DNA from: Trogon surrucura
Lineage: Eukaryota > Chordata > Aves > Trogoniformes > Trogonidae
DNA: 64,000 nt
NCBI GenBank assembly: GCA_020746105.1
Contig: CM036618.1
Span: 6,146,501-6,210,500 of the forward strand
Direction: 5' to 3'
Part shown: positions 37,294 to 50,167 of the stretch, one piece after another
Numbering within the stretch: the stretch's first letter is position 1
Layout of the letters: each line of letters opens with the position of its first letter
Program-made: the position numbers and the translations under genes
Notes under the pieces: model-generated
The model's input: the letters and a program-made list of their open reading frames with translations, nothing else
Database searches by the model: none
What the model was told of the DNA's origin: nothing

Positions 37294-37962
37294 CATTCAA
37301 GGAGGGGCAGGGAGAGGAGGGAGAAATAAATCTGCTAAACTCTCCAAACATAAAGAGAAAACATTTCCTTTAAGCTGACAACAGCTTGGCCTCAGCAAAG
37401 TGAGAGCTCAGATATTCTTTTTTCTTCCTCCCTCTTTCTTTCATGAAACCCTTTAGGTGTAATCTTTGCATTCAGATTTTTTCCTGACTCAGAAGTAGCT
37501 GTGGCTCCAAGGCGGGGTGCAGATAAGAGCAAGCAAATTGCTGCAGAACTGTGGCAGCCAGCCCTGGGCTGGGATGATCACACCCTCGAGCTACTTCCAG
37601 CACAGCCAAGACTCAGCACCGTGTAGTTTTTTGCAGCCATCAGAACTCTGTCGGAGGTGCTGACCTTCCCCACAGCAGAAGCAACGCTGGCTGAGTTCAC
37701 TCATCCCTCTATCTGTCAGCAGCTCTTTCGCTGCCCTTCACCCTGGGATTGTCAGAACATTGGTTGTCACCCCACCTGCCCTTCTCACCCTTGTGAGGAT
37801 GTTTGGAAGTGAAGCTGAGCTACATCGAGAAACACATTTCCTCTCCCTGGGCATAAAATATCTCAGGACAAGCTCAGGGCAGTGTGAGCCCTGAGTCAGG
37901 GCAGTGCAAATCCTGAGTCAGGGCACCAGGGAGGACTTTGCAGCACTGTCATCGGTGCACAG

Positions 37963-38834
37963 CCATAGAATTATACAATCACAGAATCATTGAATGTCAG
38001 GGGTTGGAAGGGATCTCTAGAGATCATCCAGTCCAACCCCCTTGCCAGAGCAGGATCCCCTAGGGCAGCCACACAGGAAGGCGTCCAGGCGGGGTTTGAA
38101 AGTCTCCAGAGAAGGAGACTTCACAACCTCTCTGGGCAGCCTGTGCCAGGGCTCTGGCACCCTCACAGAATTCCTCCTCATGTTGAGGTGGAACTTCCTA
38201 TGTTCTAACTTAAACCCATTATTCCTTGTTCTATTGCTGGGCACCACTGAGAAGAGATTGTCTCCTTCCCCTTGACACTCACCCCTCAGATATTTATATA
38301 TGTTAGTAAGGTCCCCTCTCAGCCGTCTCCTTTCAAGGCTGAACAGCCCCAATTCTCTCAGTGTCTCTTCACAGGAGAGATGTTCAAGTCCCTTGATCAC
38401 CCTCGGAGCTCTCCCTTGGACTCTCTCCAGTAGGTCCCTGTCTCTCTCGAATTGGGGAGTCCAAAACTGGACACAGTATTCCAGGTGTGGTCTCACCAGG
38501 GCAGAGCAGAGTGGGAGGAGAACCTCCCTAGCCCTGCTGGACACACTTTTCTTAATGCCCCCCAGGATCCCACTAGCCCTCCTGGCCACAAGGGCACGTT
38601 GCTGTCCCAGGGACAACTCACTGTCCACTAGGATTCCAAGATCTTTCTCCATGGGGCTGCTTTCCAGCAGGACGTCCCCTAATCTGTGCTGGTGCCTGGT
38701 GTTATTCCTCCCCAGATGCAGGACTCTGTACTTGTCCTTCTTGAACTTCATGAGGGTCCCCTTTGCCCAGCTCTCCAGCCTGGCCAGATCTCATTGGATC
38801 TCCACTGCAAAGAGGGAGCACCGCTGCCCACTCC
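37963..38834 (-). mobile_element. CR1 LINE, 5'-truncated, frame largely open
   Basis: On the minus strand the ORF2 C-terminal part is open from 38751 to 38017 without an internal stop or frameshift. It starts at the [10 protein letters not shown] segment, after motif C, and runs through [37 protein letters not shown] and [10 protein letters not shown] few more codons of damaged RT reach about 38834. The frame does not stop where sister copies do. It reads about 20 codons into the 3' UTR and ends in the conserved hairpin (GLDDL). The 3' tip at 37963-38000 is 'agaatcat' units. The tail class is 'gccagagcaggatcccctag'. Confidence 0.95.
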
Positions 38835-39091
38835 ATCCTGGGTGAAATTATCTTGGGAAATGCTGTGAGTTAGCAGCCTGCGTCTCATTTCAGAAGAAGA
38901 AATATCCAGATAATGAAAGCCAGCATTTATGACTAATTTGCCCCTTGCAAACAGGCTCACCAGCTGGGTCAACATCTGCGTGCACAGGCACAGAGAAAGA
39001 GACAATTTCTCTGTCCACAAGTCGGGTCAGTTAAGGTCAATGAGTTGGTGGCTGGTCTGGTCATCTCTTACCATCAGAGTCACATGCCATA
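38835..39091. other. short unique spacer
   Basis: Unrecognised sequence between a minus-strand CR1 and a minus-strand SINE. Confidence 0.4.
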
Positions 39092-39281
39092 AATCATAGA
39101 ATCATAGAATGGCCTGGGCTGGAAGAGACCTTAGAGATCATTTTAATCCAACCTCCCTGTTGTGGGCAGGGACGCCACCTCTCGACTAGGTCAGGCAACA
39201 CGTGAGAAGCAAACGGGAATGGAACCCACAACCTTTGGTGTATCAAGCACCACGCTCAACCCACTGAGCTAAACCAGCCCT
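39092..39281 (-). mobile_element. tRNA-Ile/CR1 hybrid SINE (TguSINE1-like)
   Basis: Read on the minus strand from 39281, the first ~72 nt match tRNA-Ile(AAT) in outline: 'ggctggtttagctcagtggg', 'gagcgtggtgcttgatacacc', 'gttgtgggttccattcccg'. The internal Pol III box A (TAGCTCAGTGG) fits the consensus exactly. Box B (GGTTCCATTCC) has one change. After 'gcttctcacgtgttgcct' the remainder (about 39092-39200) is a CR1 3' end: 'gacctagtcgagaggtggcgtccctgcccac', 'ggttggattaaaatgatc', 'tctcttccagcccaggcc', and the ATTCTATGATT tip. The head-tail fusion matches the published description of TguSINE1 in songbirds, a family mobilised by CR1 enzymes. It is not a functional tRNA gene: the anticodon loop and acceptor pairing are damaged. 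Confidence 0.85.
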
Positions 39282-39299
39282 CCTAGAAGGTTGAGAACA

Positions 39300-39443
39300 A
39301 AATGAGCTAAATAAACTAAAATGAACTAAACTAAATGTCAAATAATTAAACTAAACTAAGATGAACTAATAAACTGAACTAAACTAAACTAAACTAAAAT
39401 TAAAATTAAATAATATGTAAAATAAAATAAAATAAAATAAAAC
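39300..39443 (+). repeat. (AACTA)n grading into (AAAAT)n
   Basis: Imperfect 'aactaaact' units run from about 39300 to 39400. After an AT-rich link they become perfect 'aaaat' units (about 39418-39441). It lies directly beyond the 5' end of the SINE. Confidence 0.9.
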
Positions 39444-42400
39444 AACAAAGACGAACATATTGCTTTGATAGGCAGATCTAAAAATATTCCCCAACCTTTT
39501 CTTTCCAGATTCTCATCCCATAAGAAATGTCCTTCAGCTTTGTAGTTGGAATAAGATTACAAAAGGTAATCTGGAGAAAAGATTACAGAAAGTAATTCCA
39601 TAAATCGTCAAATTCAGTGACTTCAACAGCCCACTCTTTGCCTTGCTTCTTCCCAGGTATTCGGGGGCTCGCCGGCACCTTGCCCCAGGCTGGTACAGCT
39701 TCAACACAAGCCATGTGTGTCTCTGGCCCCGCAGGTTGTCCACCCCACCATTAGCTCTCCCTCTTCTAAATGCTGCCACATGTATTTTTGTATTCTCCCT
39801 CGAAGCTTTTATAATCACCGTAGGGCTACAGTAAAGCCTCAGGAATGGCTTCATAAGCACAAGATGTCACACAATAAATGCCAAATGTTATTATCAAGCA
39901 TAACTTATAGACACATGCAGGTTTGGCAGAGGTGCCTGACTTTAAGGAGGGCCTCCAAACACGCTCTAGACATGTTTAGCTACAAGGCTCCAGCACTGCT
40001 TCACACAGTCCTGGCAAAAACTGTGATACCGTCTCGGCTCATCCAGGGAAAGGCAGGTTTCGAGTTAACTGCTCGGGGCTTGCTGTGAGCGTTCCTGTGA
40101 TCCCCAGCCCATCCAGATGTAGCTCTGCTCGTTCCTACTCTACAGATGGCCAGAGCAATCCACTCCCTGTCATGTGTAATGAAGGGCAGGAAGGAGAGAG
40201 GATTTTTGACATGTTTAAATATTATCCAAAACAGAGAAATAGCTCGAAAGCCAGGGATGCGTTTAAATAAATTAAAGCTGCCAGCAAAATCCCATATTTG
40301 TTACAGTTCATTCCATTTCATCCTCAGAGCCATCCCTCTGCAAAACATGGCAGCTCCAGTAGTTTGGTGTCCAGATGTTCCCCGTCATAGTCTCTGCATT
40401 GCATCATACTTTTTTTTCCTGATGTGGCTCCTTAAAAACAGTGAATTTGGATTCCAGGATAACCTGAGTACACTTTTCCATAACGAGGGGCAATAGAAAA
40501 AACACGATTGTTGACTTGGCCAGTGAAACACGGACTTTTTTGTTCTTCTCTTCAGCACTTTCTCTCCCTCTCTTTTTTAATTCTCCAGCTGGCTGGTAAT
40601 CCAGCATCATCAACATCTTTTTGCATTTTACTCCTTAAGCCATTCATATTATACACATTCCTGTTTTTAAAATACAGATTTTAGGAGTGATTTGATGTGG
40701 CTTGGAATACTGACATGCTTACACATTTATAAAAAATTCATTAACTTAGGGGGAGGAAAAGAAAAGATTGCATCTTTTATTTTCTTTCCTTCCCTGCCCT
40801 TTTCTTCATTTCCAGCATATGAAATTATTTGCTGGTCATTTAGGAACCGCAATGTCAAAATGTGGTTGCCCCATAGGGAGGAAAAAAGACAGTTCATCCT
40901 TGTAGTTTTCAAGTCAGTTGTTAAGAAGTAGCTTTGGCAAAGGCCAAAGCCAAATTGATCTTTGAGCCGCAATGTTTAAAGGCTACGCTAGCAGTTCTGC
41001 TGACTGTTACTGAGAACACCTCTTCCCACAGTCCTTAAATCTGCCAAATCGTAACCAAAAGATGATGCTGTACAGCGCCTTTGTTCCAACCTCGTGAAAT
41101 CCCACTCTCTAAGTCAGAATTGCCAATTACTCCTGTCTCTAGGCTCAATGATTCTTGGACCTCTAGTTAGATCAGCGAAAAAAAAAGCCAATTTGGAACC
41201 CTCCTTAGCAACACTGAAATAGGTAACTCACCTAAGCTATAGGGTGATAACTTGGTGTCCAATCCACAGAGCGATTTAAATGGCCAAACTCTTACTGAAC
41301 TCAGCTGGAGTTTGGGCACCTAAAGGGAAAATACGAAAAATGTAGAGGAATTGCAAAGTCCTGTGCTCTCTTACATAAACGTTGTGCACAACTTTCAAAT
41401 TGTCATACTACATCCCTCTACCATATCTCTCCTTGTGCTGAATCGTGCCTTATAGGAAAATATGACAAATTAGTGCTTTTTTGCTGGGAGGACGTTTTAC
41501 AAATTGGCCACTATTCAACCTGAAAGAAAAAAAGTAGTTCTGCTTAGAAGTCAAACATAGTAGTTCTATTCAAACTATAAAATATGCAGACCTCTAGCAG
41601 AGATAGTCCTCAAATGCAGGCCCATTTTCAGTAGTACTGGAGAAAATCCCACTCCAAGCTGCTGGTTTCTATGTAAAATCTTTTAGCAGCTTATCTCATT
41701 GCCATCATTTTAAGCTCTATTCTCTCACATACAAAGTAAATATAAATTACTCCTCTCCTACAGCAGAGAAAATTGCTCTGCTCTTGGATGCAGTAAGTGA
41801 TAGAACCTTCTGCTGTTTTCTTGATATGATTTTTTAATTTATTTATTTATCTTCCAGCCTAATTGTGTATTCAGACAAAAAGCTCTAAAAGGTCTTGTCC
41901 TTTAGAAATACTTGAATTTGACAAATATTTTTAATTAAGAGTATTTTATTTGCTATGACATAATTGCAAATTCCATGAGAGATTCATACTTTTATTCAAA
42001 GTTATATCGAAAAGAGAATCTGTAGGACAAACAAGAAATTTCACCTGACTTTTCCTGTCATTTAATCTGTTTTTGTTGGATTTCCTCTGTTTTCAACTTG
42101 TCATGACACTGGATTTAAAGAACGGGGAAGCAGAAATTCAATCTCATCTCATTTTGATATCATGCTGCCTACAAGTCAGGTGTACAAGCTTGTGAGGAAA
42201 GGGGTTAAATCCAACTGCTCTGTCTCTGTGATATGAATTTCATACCAATATTGTCTCAGAAGGCCAGGCAGACCACCACACTAATAAAATAATTAAGCAC
42301 ATGCTTCAGCTGAGACCTCAGGGTCTCAAAAACATCCTAGTCTTCAACACGCTTCAGTTCTTTAGCAAATAACTTAGCATTAGTAAAATGTTCCTTTTTC

Positions 42401-44081
42401 TGCTTCCTGACTAGTAATCAAAATTAAAGGATGAAATATTACACTGTCCTGCAAGAGCTGGTACTTTCCAGATTCAGACCTGAAGCAATGTTTTATACAA
42501 AGATCTGATCTACAACAGTTTGACTTTAAAATGGCAGGGATATTGCATTCAAGCAGCATTAAAGCTGGGAAAAAAAAAAAAGAAGAATAAAAAGCAGTCC
42601 TAAAATCTTATTTTTCATTTATACACAGGACAGGATTTTCAGCAACCAGTTAGCACTAAAGTGTATAATTTAATATCCAGTCTGTGTAATGATTCCAAGC
42701 TAACCTGAGGTACCAGAACTTGTCATTCACTAGCTTTGAGCCCCTCAACCAAGTGGGGAGAATCCATTGATTTGCTTCCAGCCAGGATCTGTGGTTGTCT
42801 CATGCCTGTCTTAGACTGTTCACAAGATGACAGTCTAACACCAGAAGATTTTAATCTTTTGACTATCAAAAATGTGGAGCTGTCGATTTTTGTTTCAGCC
42901 TTGAACTGCTCATGAGATTTTTATTTTTCTGCCCATCTCAAGATGACTTTGAAGATCACATGAAAGGGAAACAGAAAGGGCCAACTTTGATCAGGGTAAT
43001 ACAATGACGCTATTAAGGACTGTGGACTGGGTGAATGACTCACATGCTCTGCAGTAGCAGTAACTAATAAAAACAATTAATGAGAATAAAATCAGGGAGT
43101 CAGAGAGCCAGTCAGTGGCTCAGTGACCTCACATAAGAGCAATCATCTGGTGAATTGATATTTTGGACTGACTGGAATATAAAGACTGAAAGAAGATTAT
43201 CACTACATTCTTATAATTGTTTTATGAACCCCCTGGTGAATGCAAACAGGGACTAAATAAGAGCCTTTCTTACATAAGTTGGCAATTAAAGCCTTGGCAG
43301 GCCAGACAGTAGTTTCTAGTCTTTCAGCAATGAAGTTTAATGCTCAAAGCAGATCTCTTTTTTTTTTCACTATTTTGTCATGTTTTCTCCAGCTGGTAAA
43401 CATAAGTCAGGAACAAAATCTAGGGGAGGGGAGAACCGGCTACTAAGAAAGAAATTCACTCTAAAATGGGAACTCTGTGTGCACATAAATGTCAAGGAAA
43501 GCCCAGTTCATGTTAGTTGATGTTACCTCTGACTTCGCAGTGCAGCTGGTCTTGGGATTGGATTCAAACACTCACCAGCAGGCCAGCTCTGACAGCAATC
43601 AAGTGACGACCCCAGTGGTGACTTTTTCCACCTGATTATTTCATATGTTTGCAGCTTCTGGAGCCTGGTCTCCACTGTGGATCTCATACCTAGAGCAAAA
43701 CTACCCCATCCCATCCCATCCCATCTCCCTTTTCCCAACAAATAGGAACCCAGAATTGCAGTGGGAACTGCATATGCTTCTTTCTTCCTCACCCTCCTCC
43801 AAGTGAAACACCTAAACCTGAGCTTTTATAATAAGAAACCTTGAATAAATTGGTCTTACCTCATGGCTGACCCTGCTTTCAGGAAACGTCTTGAGGTATC
43901 TTCCAAGTGGAATTGTTCTATGCTCCTGTGATGTTATGCTAATTTGGCCTGGCTAGCCCTTTTATTTTGCTGTGTTAGACTAGTGAATACAAACTCACCA
44001 TGAGTTCCTGACTTACCCTCTTCCTCTATACACATTTCTTACAACATCGTAGGAGAAATGAGTGCTTGGCAGCACCTGAAA
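39444..44081. other. unique non-coding sequence
   Basis: No gene recognised. Around 41205-41330 a phrase ('tcagctggagtttgggcacctaaag') resembles very old reptile-shared repeats. The evidence is too thin to delimit it. Confidence 0.45.
43704..43726 (+). repeat. (CCCAT)n microsatellite
   Basis: Four tandem CCCAT units, the last followed by a degenerate unit. Confidence 0.9.
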
Positions 44082-45540
44082 CACAGAATCAATCATAGAA
44101 TCATACAATCATAGATTCATAAAAAGCATTGGGTTGGAAGGGACCTTTGAAGGCCATCTAGTTCAACCCCCCTGCAGTGAGCAGGGACATCTTGAACTAG
44201 ATCAAGTTGCTCAGAGCCCCATCAAGCCTGATCCCGAATGTCTCCAGGGATGGGGCCTCCACTATCTCTCTGGGCTACACACGCCAGTGTTTCACGACCC
44301 TCGTTCTAAAGAACTTCCTCTTAATATCTAACCTAAATCAACCCTGCTCTAGTTTAAAACCATTGCCCCTCATCCTCTCGTTACACATGCTTGTAAGCAG
44401 TCTCTTCCCAGCTTTCCCGTAGCCCCTTCGGGTACTGGAAGGCTGCTATAAGGTCTCCGTGAAGCCTTCTCTTCTCCAGGCTGAACAACCCCAACTCGCC
44501 CAGCCTGTCCTCATTGGAGAGGTGCTCCAACCCTTTGATCATTTTTGTGGCCTTCTCTGGACCCAGCAAGTCCACATCCTTCTTGTGTTGAGGCTCCAGC
44601 GCTGGACGCAGTACTCCAGGTGAGGTCCCACAGGAGCAGAGCAGAGCAGAGGGGTAAAATCACCTCTCTCGACCTGCTGGTTTCTTTTGATGCAGCCCGG
44701 GATGCGATTTGCCTTCTGGGCTGCAAGCACACATTGGTGGCTCATGTCCAGCTTTTTGTCCACCAGCACCGTCAAATACTTTTTCGCAAGTCTTCTTTCT
44801 ATCACATCATCCCCCAGCCTGTATTGATAACAAGGATTGCCTCAACCCAGGTGCAGGACCTTGCATCTGGCCTTGCTGAATCTCAGGACGTTCTCTTTTG
44901 TCCACCTCTCAAACCTGTCCAGGTCCCTCTGGAGGACATCCCATCCCTCTAGCATATTGACTGCACCACTCAGCTTGGTGTCATTTACAAACTTTTCGAG
45001 GGTGCACGCGATCCCACTGTCTATATTATCAATGAAGGTATTAAACAGCACTGGTCCCAGTATGGACACTTGAAGGACACCACTTGTCATCCATCGCCAT
45101 CTAGACATTGAGCCATTGACTACTACCCTCCGGGTGCGATTATCCAACCAATTCCTTATCCACCAAACAGTCCACCCATCCACGTTACATCTCCAACGAT
45201 GTTGTGAGGGACTGTCAAAGGTCTTGCAGAAGTCGAGATAGATGACATCCATTGCTCCTCCCTCATCCACTGATGTCACTCGATCATAGAAGGTCACTAG
45301 GTTGGTCAGGTAGGATTTGCCCTTGGTGAAGCCATTCTTGCTGTCTCAGATCATTCCCCGTCCTCCACATGCCTTAGAAGAGCTTCTAGGAGGATCTGCT
45401 CCATGATCTTCCCAGGCACGGTCTGTAGCTCCCAGGGTCCTCCTTTCTACCCTTTTTAAAAACGGGTGTAATGTTTCCCTGCTTTTAGTCACCAGGAACT
45501 TCATCTGATTGCCATGACTTTTCAAATATCATAATAAGAA
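44082..45540 (-). mobile_element. CR1 LINE, long, decayed, second subfamily
   Basis: About 1.46 kb, read on the minus strand. RT starts near 45540 with 'IFEKSWQSDEVP'-like sequence, continues through a small deletion in the SLTS-PGKIMEQ segment (about 45420), and then a frame at 45297-44842. Motif A reads YLDFCKTFD. Motif B is broken (SGVLQVS instead of SGVPQGS). Motif C is FVND instead of FADD. The C-terminal part is split among frames (44805-44539, 44575-44381). The 3' UTR has the 'gcagtgagcagggacatcttgaactagatcaagttgctcagagcc' tail class and a tip of 'aatcata' units at 44082-44125. It is older and differs in sequence from the 61142 element. Confidence 0.95.
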
Positions 45541-48500
45541 GTGATGTCTTTGTAATATACCCATACTGCTTTTAGGGTCGTCTGTTCACCAGACAACCTA
45601 ACAAATCTTGAGTTCCCAAGGAACACAGTCAGGCCTTTCTGAAGGTTTCAGAGGAGTTTATCTTAGGGATGGTGCCTCAGCCCTTGGAGGAGTTTTCTGT
45701 CTTCATTAACTGTAGAAGCACTAGGGAAAGCCCCATTGGCTGACTAGGGAGAACACACTACTTGGTTAAGTACGTTGAGATCCTTTCCCAAACACTATCT
45801 GCAAGAAGGAAGAAGTGCTCAGAGGCAGAAGTGAGAGAACAAAATGAAAAAAAAATGTCTGAATAGGATGGCCGATGGAGGCAGGTTGTGGAAAGCAATG
45901 ACAAGAAAAGATACAGGAGACAGGTAAGAATTAGAGCTATGAGAGAGTAGACGGTGAGGTTTCTTATTTTCTTGAAGCAAGGGGAAAATTCAGGAAGATA
46001 TCAGGCTTTTGTTATTAGCTATTCCAGACTCTTGAATAGTGGATGACCCATTCTGGTGGAAATTTTAGGTAAAACCAGAAATACAGATAAGCTATGCACT
46101 TGCTAGGCTCTCCTAGATAAAGAGGACATCTGGGGCTCATGTTTATACAACTCTGTTAGCATGAATACTGAAGCAGAGAATGGCCAAGAGGACACCTCAT
46201 TTATTGGGCTGGCATCTCAAGACAAAGTCCACTGGTTGACAGGAAGCATGAGAGGGATTGGGATAAAGACAGGGAATAAAACCCAGCCAGGCTGGGAGGA
46301 GAGGACTGTAACAGGGCAGGTTTGACCTTTCAAGAGGAAGAGAAGACCGTCTTGGAGACGACCAACTCCTGCTCCTCATGCAGGTGCCATATTTATAAGA
46401 AACATCCACCCAAGGAAGAAGAGTGCTTTAAATTTTCAGACAACTCTGCCTCCAGAGGGACAGGTGGGGTTTGTGTCTGTTAATTGGGTGGAGTTGCTCT
46501 GCTCTTTTATTGGATTGAAAATGAGATGGATTAAGAGGCATTTACGCCAGCGTGCCTGTGGCACTCTTTGTCCTTCTCAGCAGGGGATGCCACTGGCTTG
46601 CAGGGATTTGGCAGGGAACGAGCATCTCTCTTGCCATTAGTTTTGTGAGCAGAGCTGCGACTGATATAAGCTCCCCAAGGGAAAGGCAACCTGGGGCAGC
46701 ATTACAGGAGGAAGGGGAATGTAGAGACCTGCAAGGGACCTTTGTTGTTCATCATTAATTACAGGAGTTAAAGATACTGAGTTTTTCTCTTTCACTAATT
46801 GCTGAGTTACGAAAGCAGACTGAAAAAAGCATCGCAAGGACCTAGCCTGAAGCAAGTGTTGGGGCAGGTGTAAGGGAAAAAGGCACACTACAACTCTAAC
46901 AAGGAGTTTATGCACCCACCATTTCACCGTGTAATGCTCGAGTATTAACCATGTACCAAAAACACCAGTCACTTACAGCCTTTCCCCAGCTATGATCACT
47001 CCAAGAAGCATTCAGTTAGGCTGAGCAGAACAAAAACCTTCATTCACTACAACCCGGTAGGATGCAAACAACTTCACAACTTGATAATCCCTTTCAGCCC
47101 TTATTAAATCAGCAACGCACTGCAGGTGGGAAGCCAGCCTGGAAAGGAGAGACGGTCCTTTACGCTTTTTACCATAAAGCATGGTTTTAGTCACCAAAAA
47201 AAAAAGATTTCCAGGGCTTTCCCTGCCCGCCTCTCCTCCTGGGAGGCAGATTCCCAGTGTCCCACAGCAGATTACAAGAGCATCATGTTTGCATTATGTG
47301 GTGGTGATGATGTGTTTGTTCTTGGCACCGAGGGGCTCTGACTCCATGGAGCTCTAGCAATGACAGTGGAAATCTTTCAAGCCTTGAGCTGGATTTGCAG
47401 CTTCCCCCTCCCTGTGTCAATTCAGGCTCACAGCAGAAAATACAAGACTCTTTTGTTGGGGAGGGGGGGGGGATAAAAAAAAAAAACATGACAAAAAGAA
47501 AGAAACCCGCTGAGATTTGTTTTCCATCAAAAAAGAATGGATTTACAGCCCTCAGGACACGGCCCTGCTTTTCAATCCCAGGCCCCAAGCAGTAGTCGGA
47601 TGCTCATATCAGAAGTTAGGCATGTATAGGCTGACTTTCTGTCCACATTTGCAGATTTGATGCTCCATTAATGAGCCCAACATATGGGAAGGTAGGAAAC
47701 GAACAGCCCATGGCTGGTTTTATTGACAGTGCAACTTCTCCCCAGTGTCGTGCAGCCCCTGGAGCCACCTACACAATATTGCCAGCCCTGTCAGATGTGG
47801 CCAGATGTTCTACTGTTTGATCAAGAGATGGCAATTATTTTTAACTGAAGGTATCATTTTTAACGTAACCCCCCCACAAAGGTTTCCTAAGTCAATTCTA
47901 CTTATCACCTTTTAGTCTTTTCTTCCTTCCAGTTAAAAACTTGAAGGAAAATAAGCAGGTTCTTTTAAAAACTAAAGTTTTAAAGGGAAATATTTAATTT
48001 GAAAAAATCTCAAAAAGGTTTTTGATCTAAAGCCAGCATTTCTAGTGAGAATGTTTCCATGGTTGGTTTTTACTTTTTTTTTTTCTTTTCCTAAAACAAA
48101 CAAAATTTCTGATTGAATTAAAAATTTCCATTCTGGTTGAAAAGCCAGTCATCTTCTGTTGGAAAAATACTTTTGATGCATTAAAAGAAAAAGCCTTTTG
48201 AAAAACACCTGACTTCTATTTAGATGAAAACTACCCAGCCGAAAATCTCAAACCCCCAAAGCACAAGATACTAAACCTATATGCAGTTAGCATTCACACT
48301 GGCAGGCAGCAATCTCTCTTTCTTCCAAAATGCCTTCAGCTTTCTGCCTGTTTGCAGACCTTCCTGCATATGGATTTAAGTTTCAGGGTTCCTAATTTAT
48401 ATATATACATACATACATACATGTGTCTATGTATATATAAAAGTCACTGTGGCTTCATATCCTCAGACTGTACGTAACTGTCTCCCCTCTTGTTCCTGGC

Positions 48501-50027
48501 CCTGATACTCAGGTCTTATTTGTATGGGGACATTGAGAAAAGTAGCTGGAACGAATTTGCCATAAAGTGTCTTGGGGCCTACAAACAACTACATATGTTT
48601 AAACTTGAATTATTTGTCATCTTAGGTCCAAAGAGGTAGCTCTGTCTGGAACAGAAGCAACTCTGTTTCTGAGTTGAAAAGGCACATTTGCACACCTTGT
48701 CGTTAATGTACCATGTTTAGTAAAGTTTATGTTTCATGAGGTAAATCAGGAAACAATGACATTTCAAAGTCTAGAGAGAGTTGAAGAAGCGCTCATGTGC
48801 CCCCAGAAAAACTCCTTCTCTCCTTCCCTGTGACTTTATCAGCTGAAATCATCTAACGGAGGATATTACCCTTTCCTGCAAACTTTGCAGTCACTGAGAT
48901 TTTAAGGGCATTATGAAAGGATTTGGCTTTAAGGCAATTGCTTTAGCTTTCTGTTACTGTTGTATTCTGTTTTCTCCCAGCCATCAGATGTCATGAAAGA
49001 GAAGATAAAGCGAAACCACTACTCTCTTTTAACAGTGGCAACGCAAGGTGAAACAACACTTATGGGACTCTCACATCAATGACCTTTTCTTTTCTTTTTT
49101 TCACACCAAGCCAGGCAGGACACAGAGATCTGTATTCCCAATTTGTCTTTGGCCTTTTCAGACAGAGCATTTTTGAAATCATGTTTTCCTTTGTGACCGT
49201 GATTCTAATGTAGGCAAGGTCAGCAGAGGGAATAGGAATCAAGCTGGAGACTGATGGATGTAGGTGTTGGCAAGAGCAGCTTTCCTTATGTCTGATAAAA
49301 GAGAGGAAAAATTAATACTGGTAATACCAAGAATACCCAATGGGAAACTAAAATTATGGGCAACTATGCTTGCAAGAATGAGCATCTTGCTCCGGTGTGA
49401 AGATCTCTTAATAAGTTTCTGCCTCTGAGAACTAAGGGCAATGGTCTGGCTGCCACCACCACGGCTCAGTGACAGCTCCAACACAAACTGAAATGAGGTG
49501 CAGTTTCACTGAAGCTCCAGCACCTGCTGGTAGGTTCTTACTTTCTAGATCAGGCTTTCCACATTTGTTCTTCAACCTAGAGGAAATATCTGGGGTGGGG
49601 GACTGTTGTGCCTTTGTCTTTTAGTTTCCCTCCATCTCTGATGGTAAGCAAAAGGAAATGAATTTTCCACTACTGTAACACTGTTGACTGTTGGTGCTGA
49701 GTCCTGGAGAAATTATTCTGGTCAAAGTTTTTAGGGAGGAGCCTTTTCATGTGCTGTGCTCTCACACAAAAGCAGCATGCATAAAACGAAGACTTATTGT
49801 CCGCATCTGGTCTGAGCTGTAATGGTCAAACTGTTTCTCAAGCCCCACAGATGGCTCTCAAGCTGCAACCGAGGCTCTTCAGCCAGCATGGGAACTGCAA
49901 CATAATCCAGATCACTGGCTGGGGAGAAAGCAAACAGCATGGGTCCTCCTTCAGTACACAATGGTGGGATCAAATCCATCAGTGAGCACCTTTTCAATTC
50001 ACCCATTAGTCCCAGACGTCCAAGGTC
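45541..50027. other. unique non-coding sequence
   Basis: No gene recognised. It contains the short TA/CATA repeat at 48398-48440, a G-rich/A-rich run at 47460-47487, and an AT-rich stretch at 47925-48245 with many 'gaaaa' and 'ttttc' runs that could be a degraded repeat but cannot be assigned. Confidence 0.45.
48398..48440 (+). repeat. (TA)n(CATA)n microsatellite
   Basis: A run of TA units followed by four CATA units, then degenerate TGTA/TATA units. The arrangement is partly self-complementary. Confidence 0.9.
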
Positions 50028-50167
50028 ATTGAATCACAGAATGGTTTGCATTGGAAGAGACCTTTAAAGGTCATCTAGTCCAATCAACCCTCACAGGGAA
50101 CAGAGACGTCTTTAACCAGATCAGGTTGCTCAGAGCCCCTTCCAACCTGACCTTGAATTTTCCCTGG
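50028..50167 (-). mobile_element. CR1 LINE 3' end fragment, minus strand
   Basis: It shows 'gaatcacagaatggtttgcattggaagagacctttaaaggtcatctagtcc', then 'cagagacgtctttaaccagatcaggttgctcagagccc', and fades after 'ccttgaattttccctgg'. It has the same tail class as 44082 and 51109. Only the 3' UTR remains. Confidence 0.92.

Noticed and set aside
39208-39281. Functional tRNA-Ile gene
   Set aside because: Box A is good, but the anticodon region and acceptor stem are altered and the sequence runs straight into a CR1 tail, so it is a SINE head.
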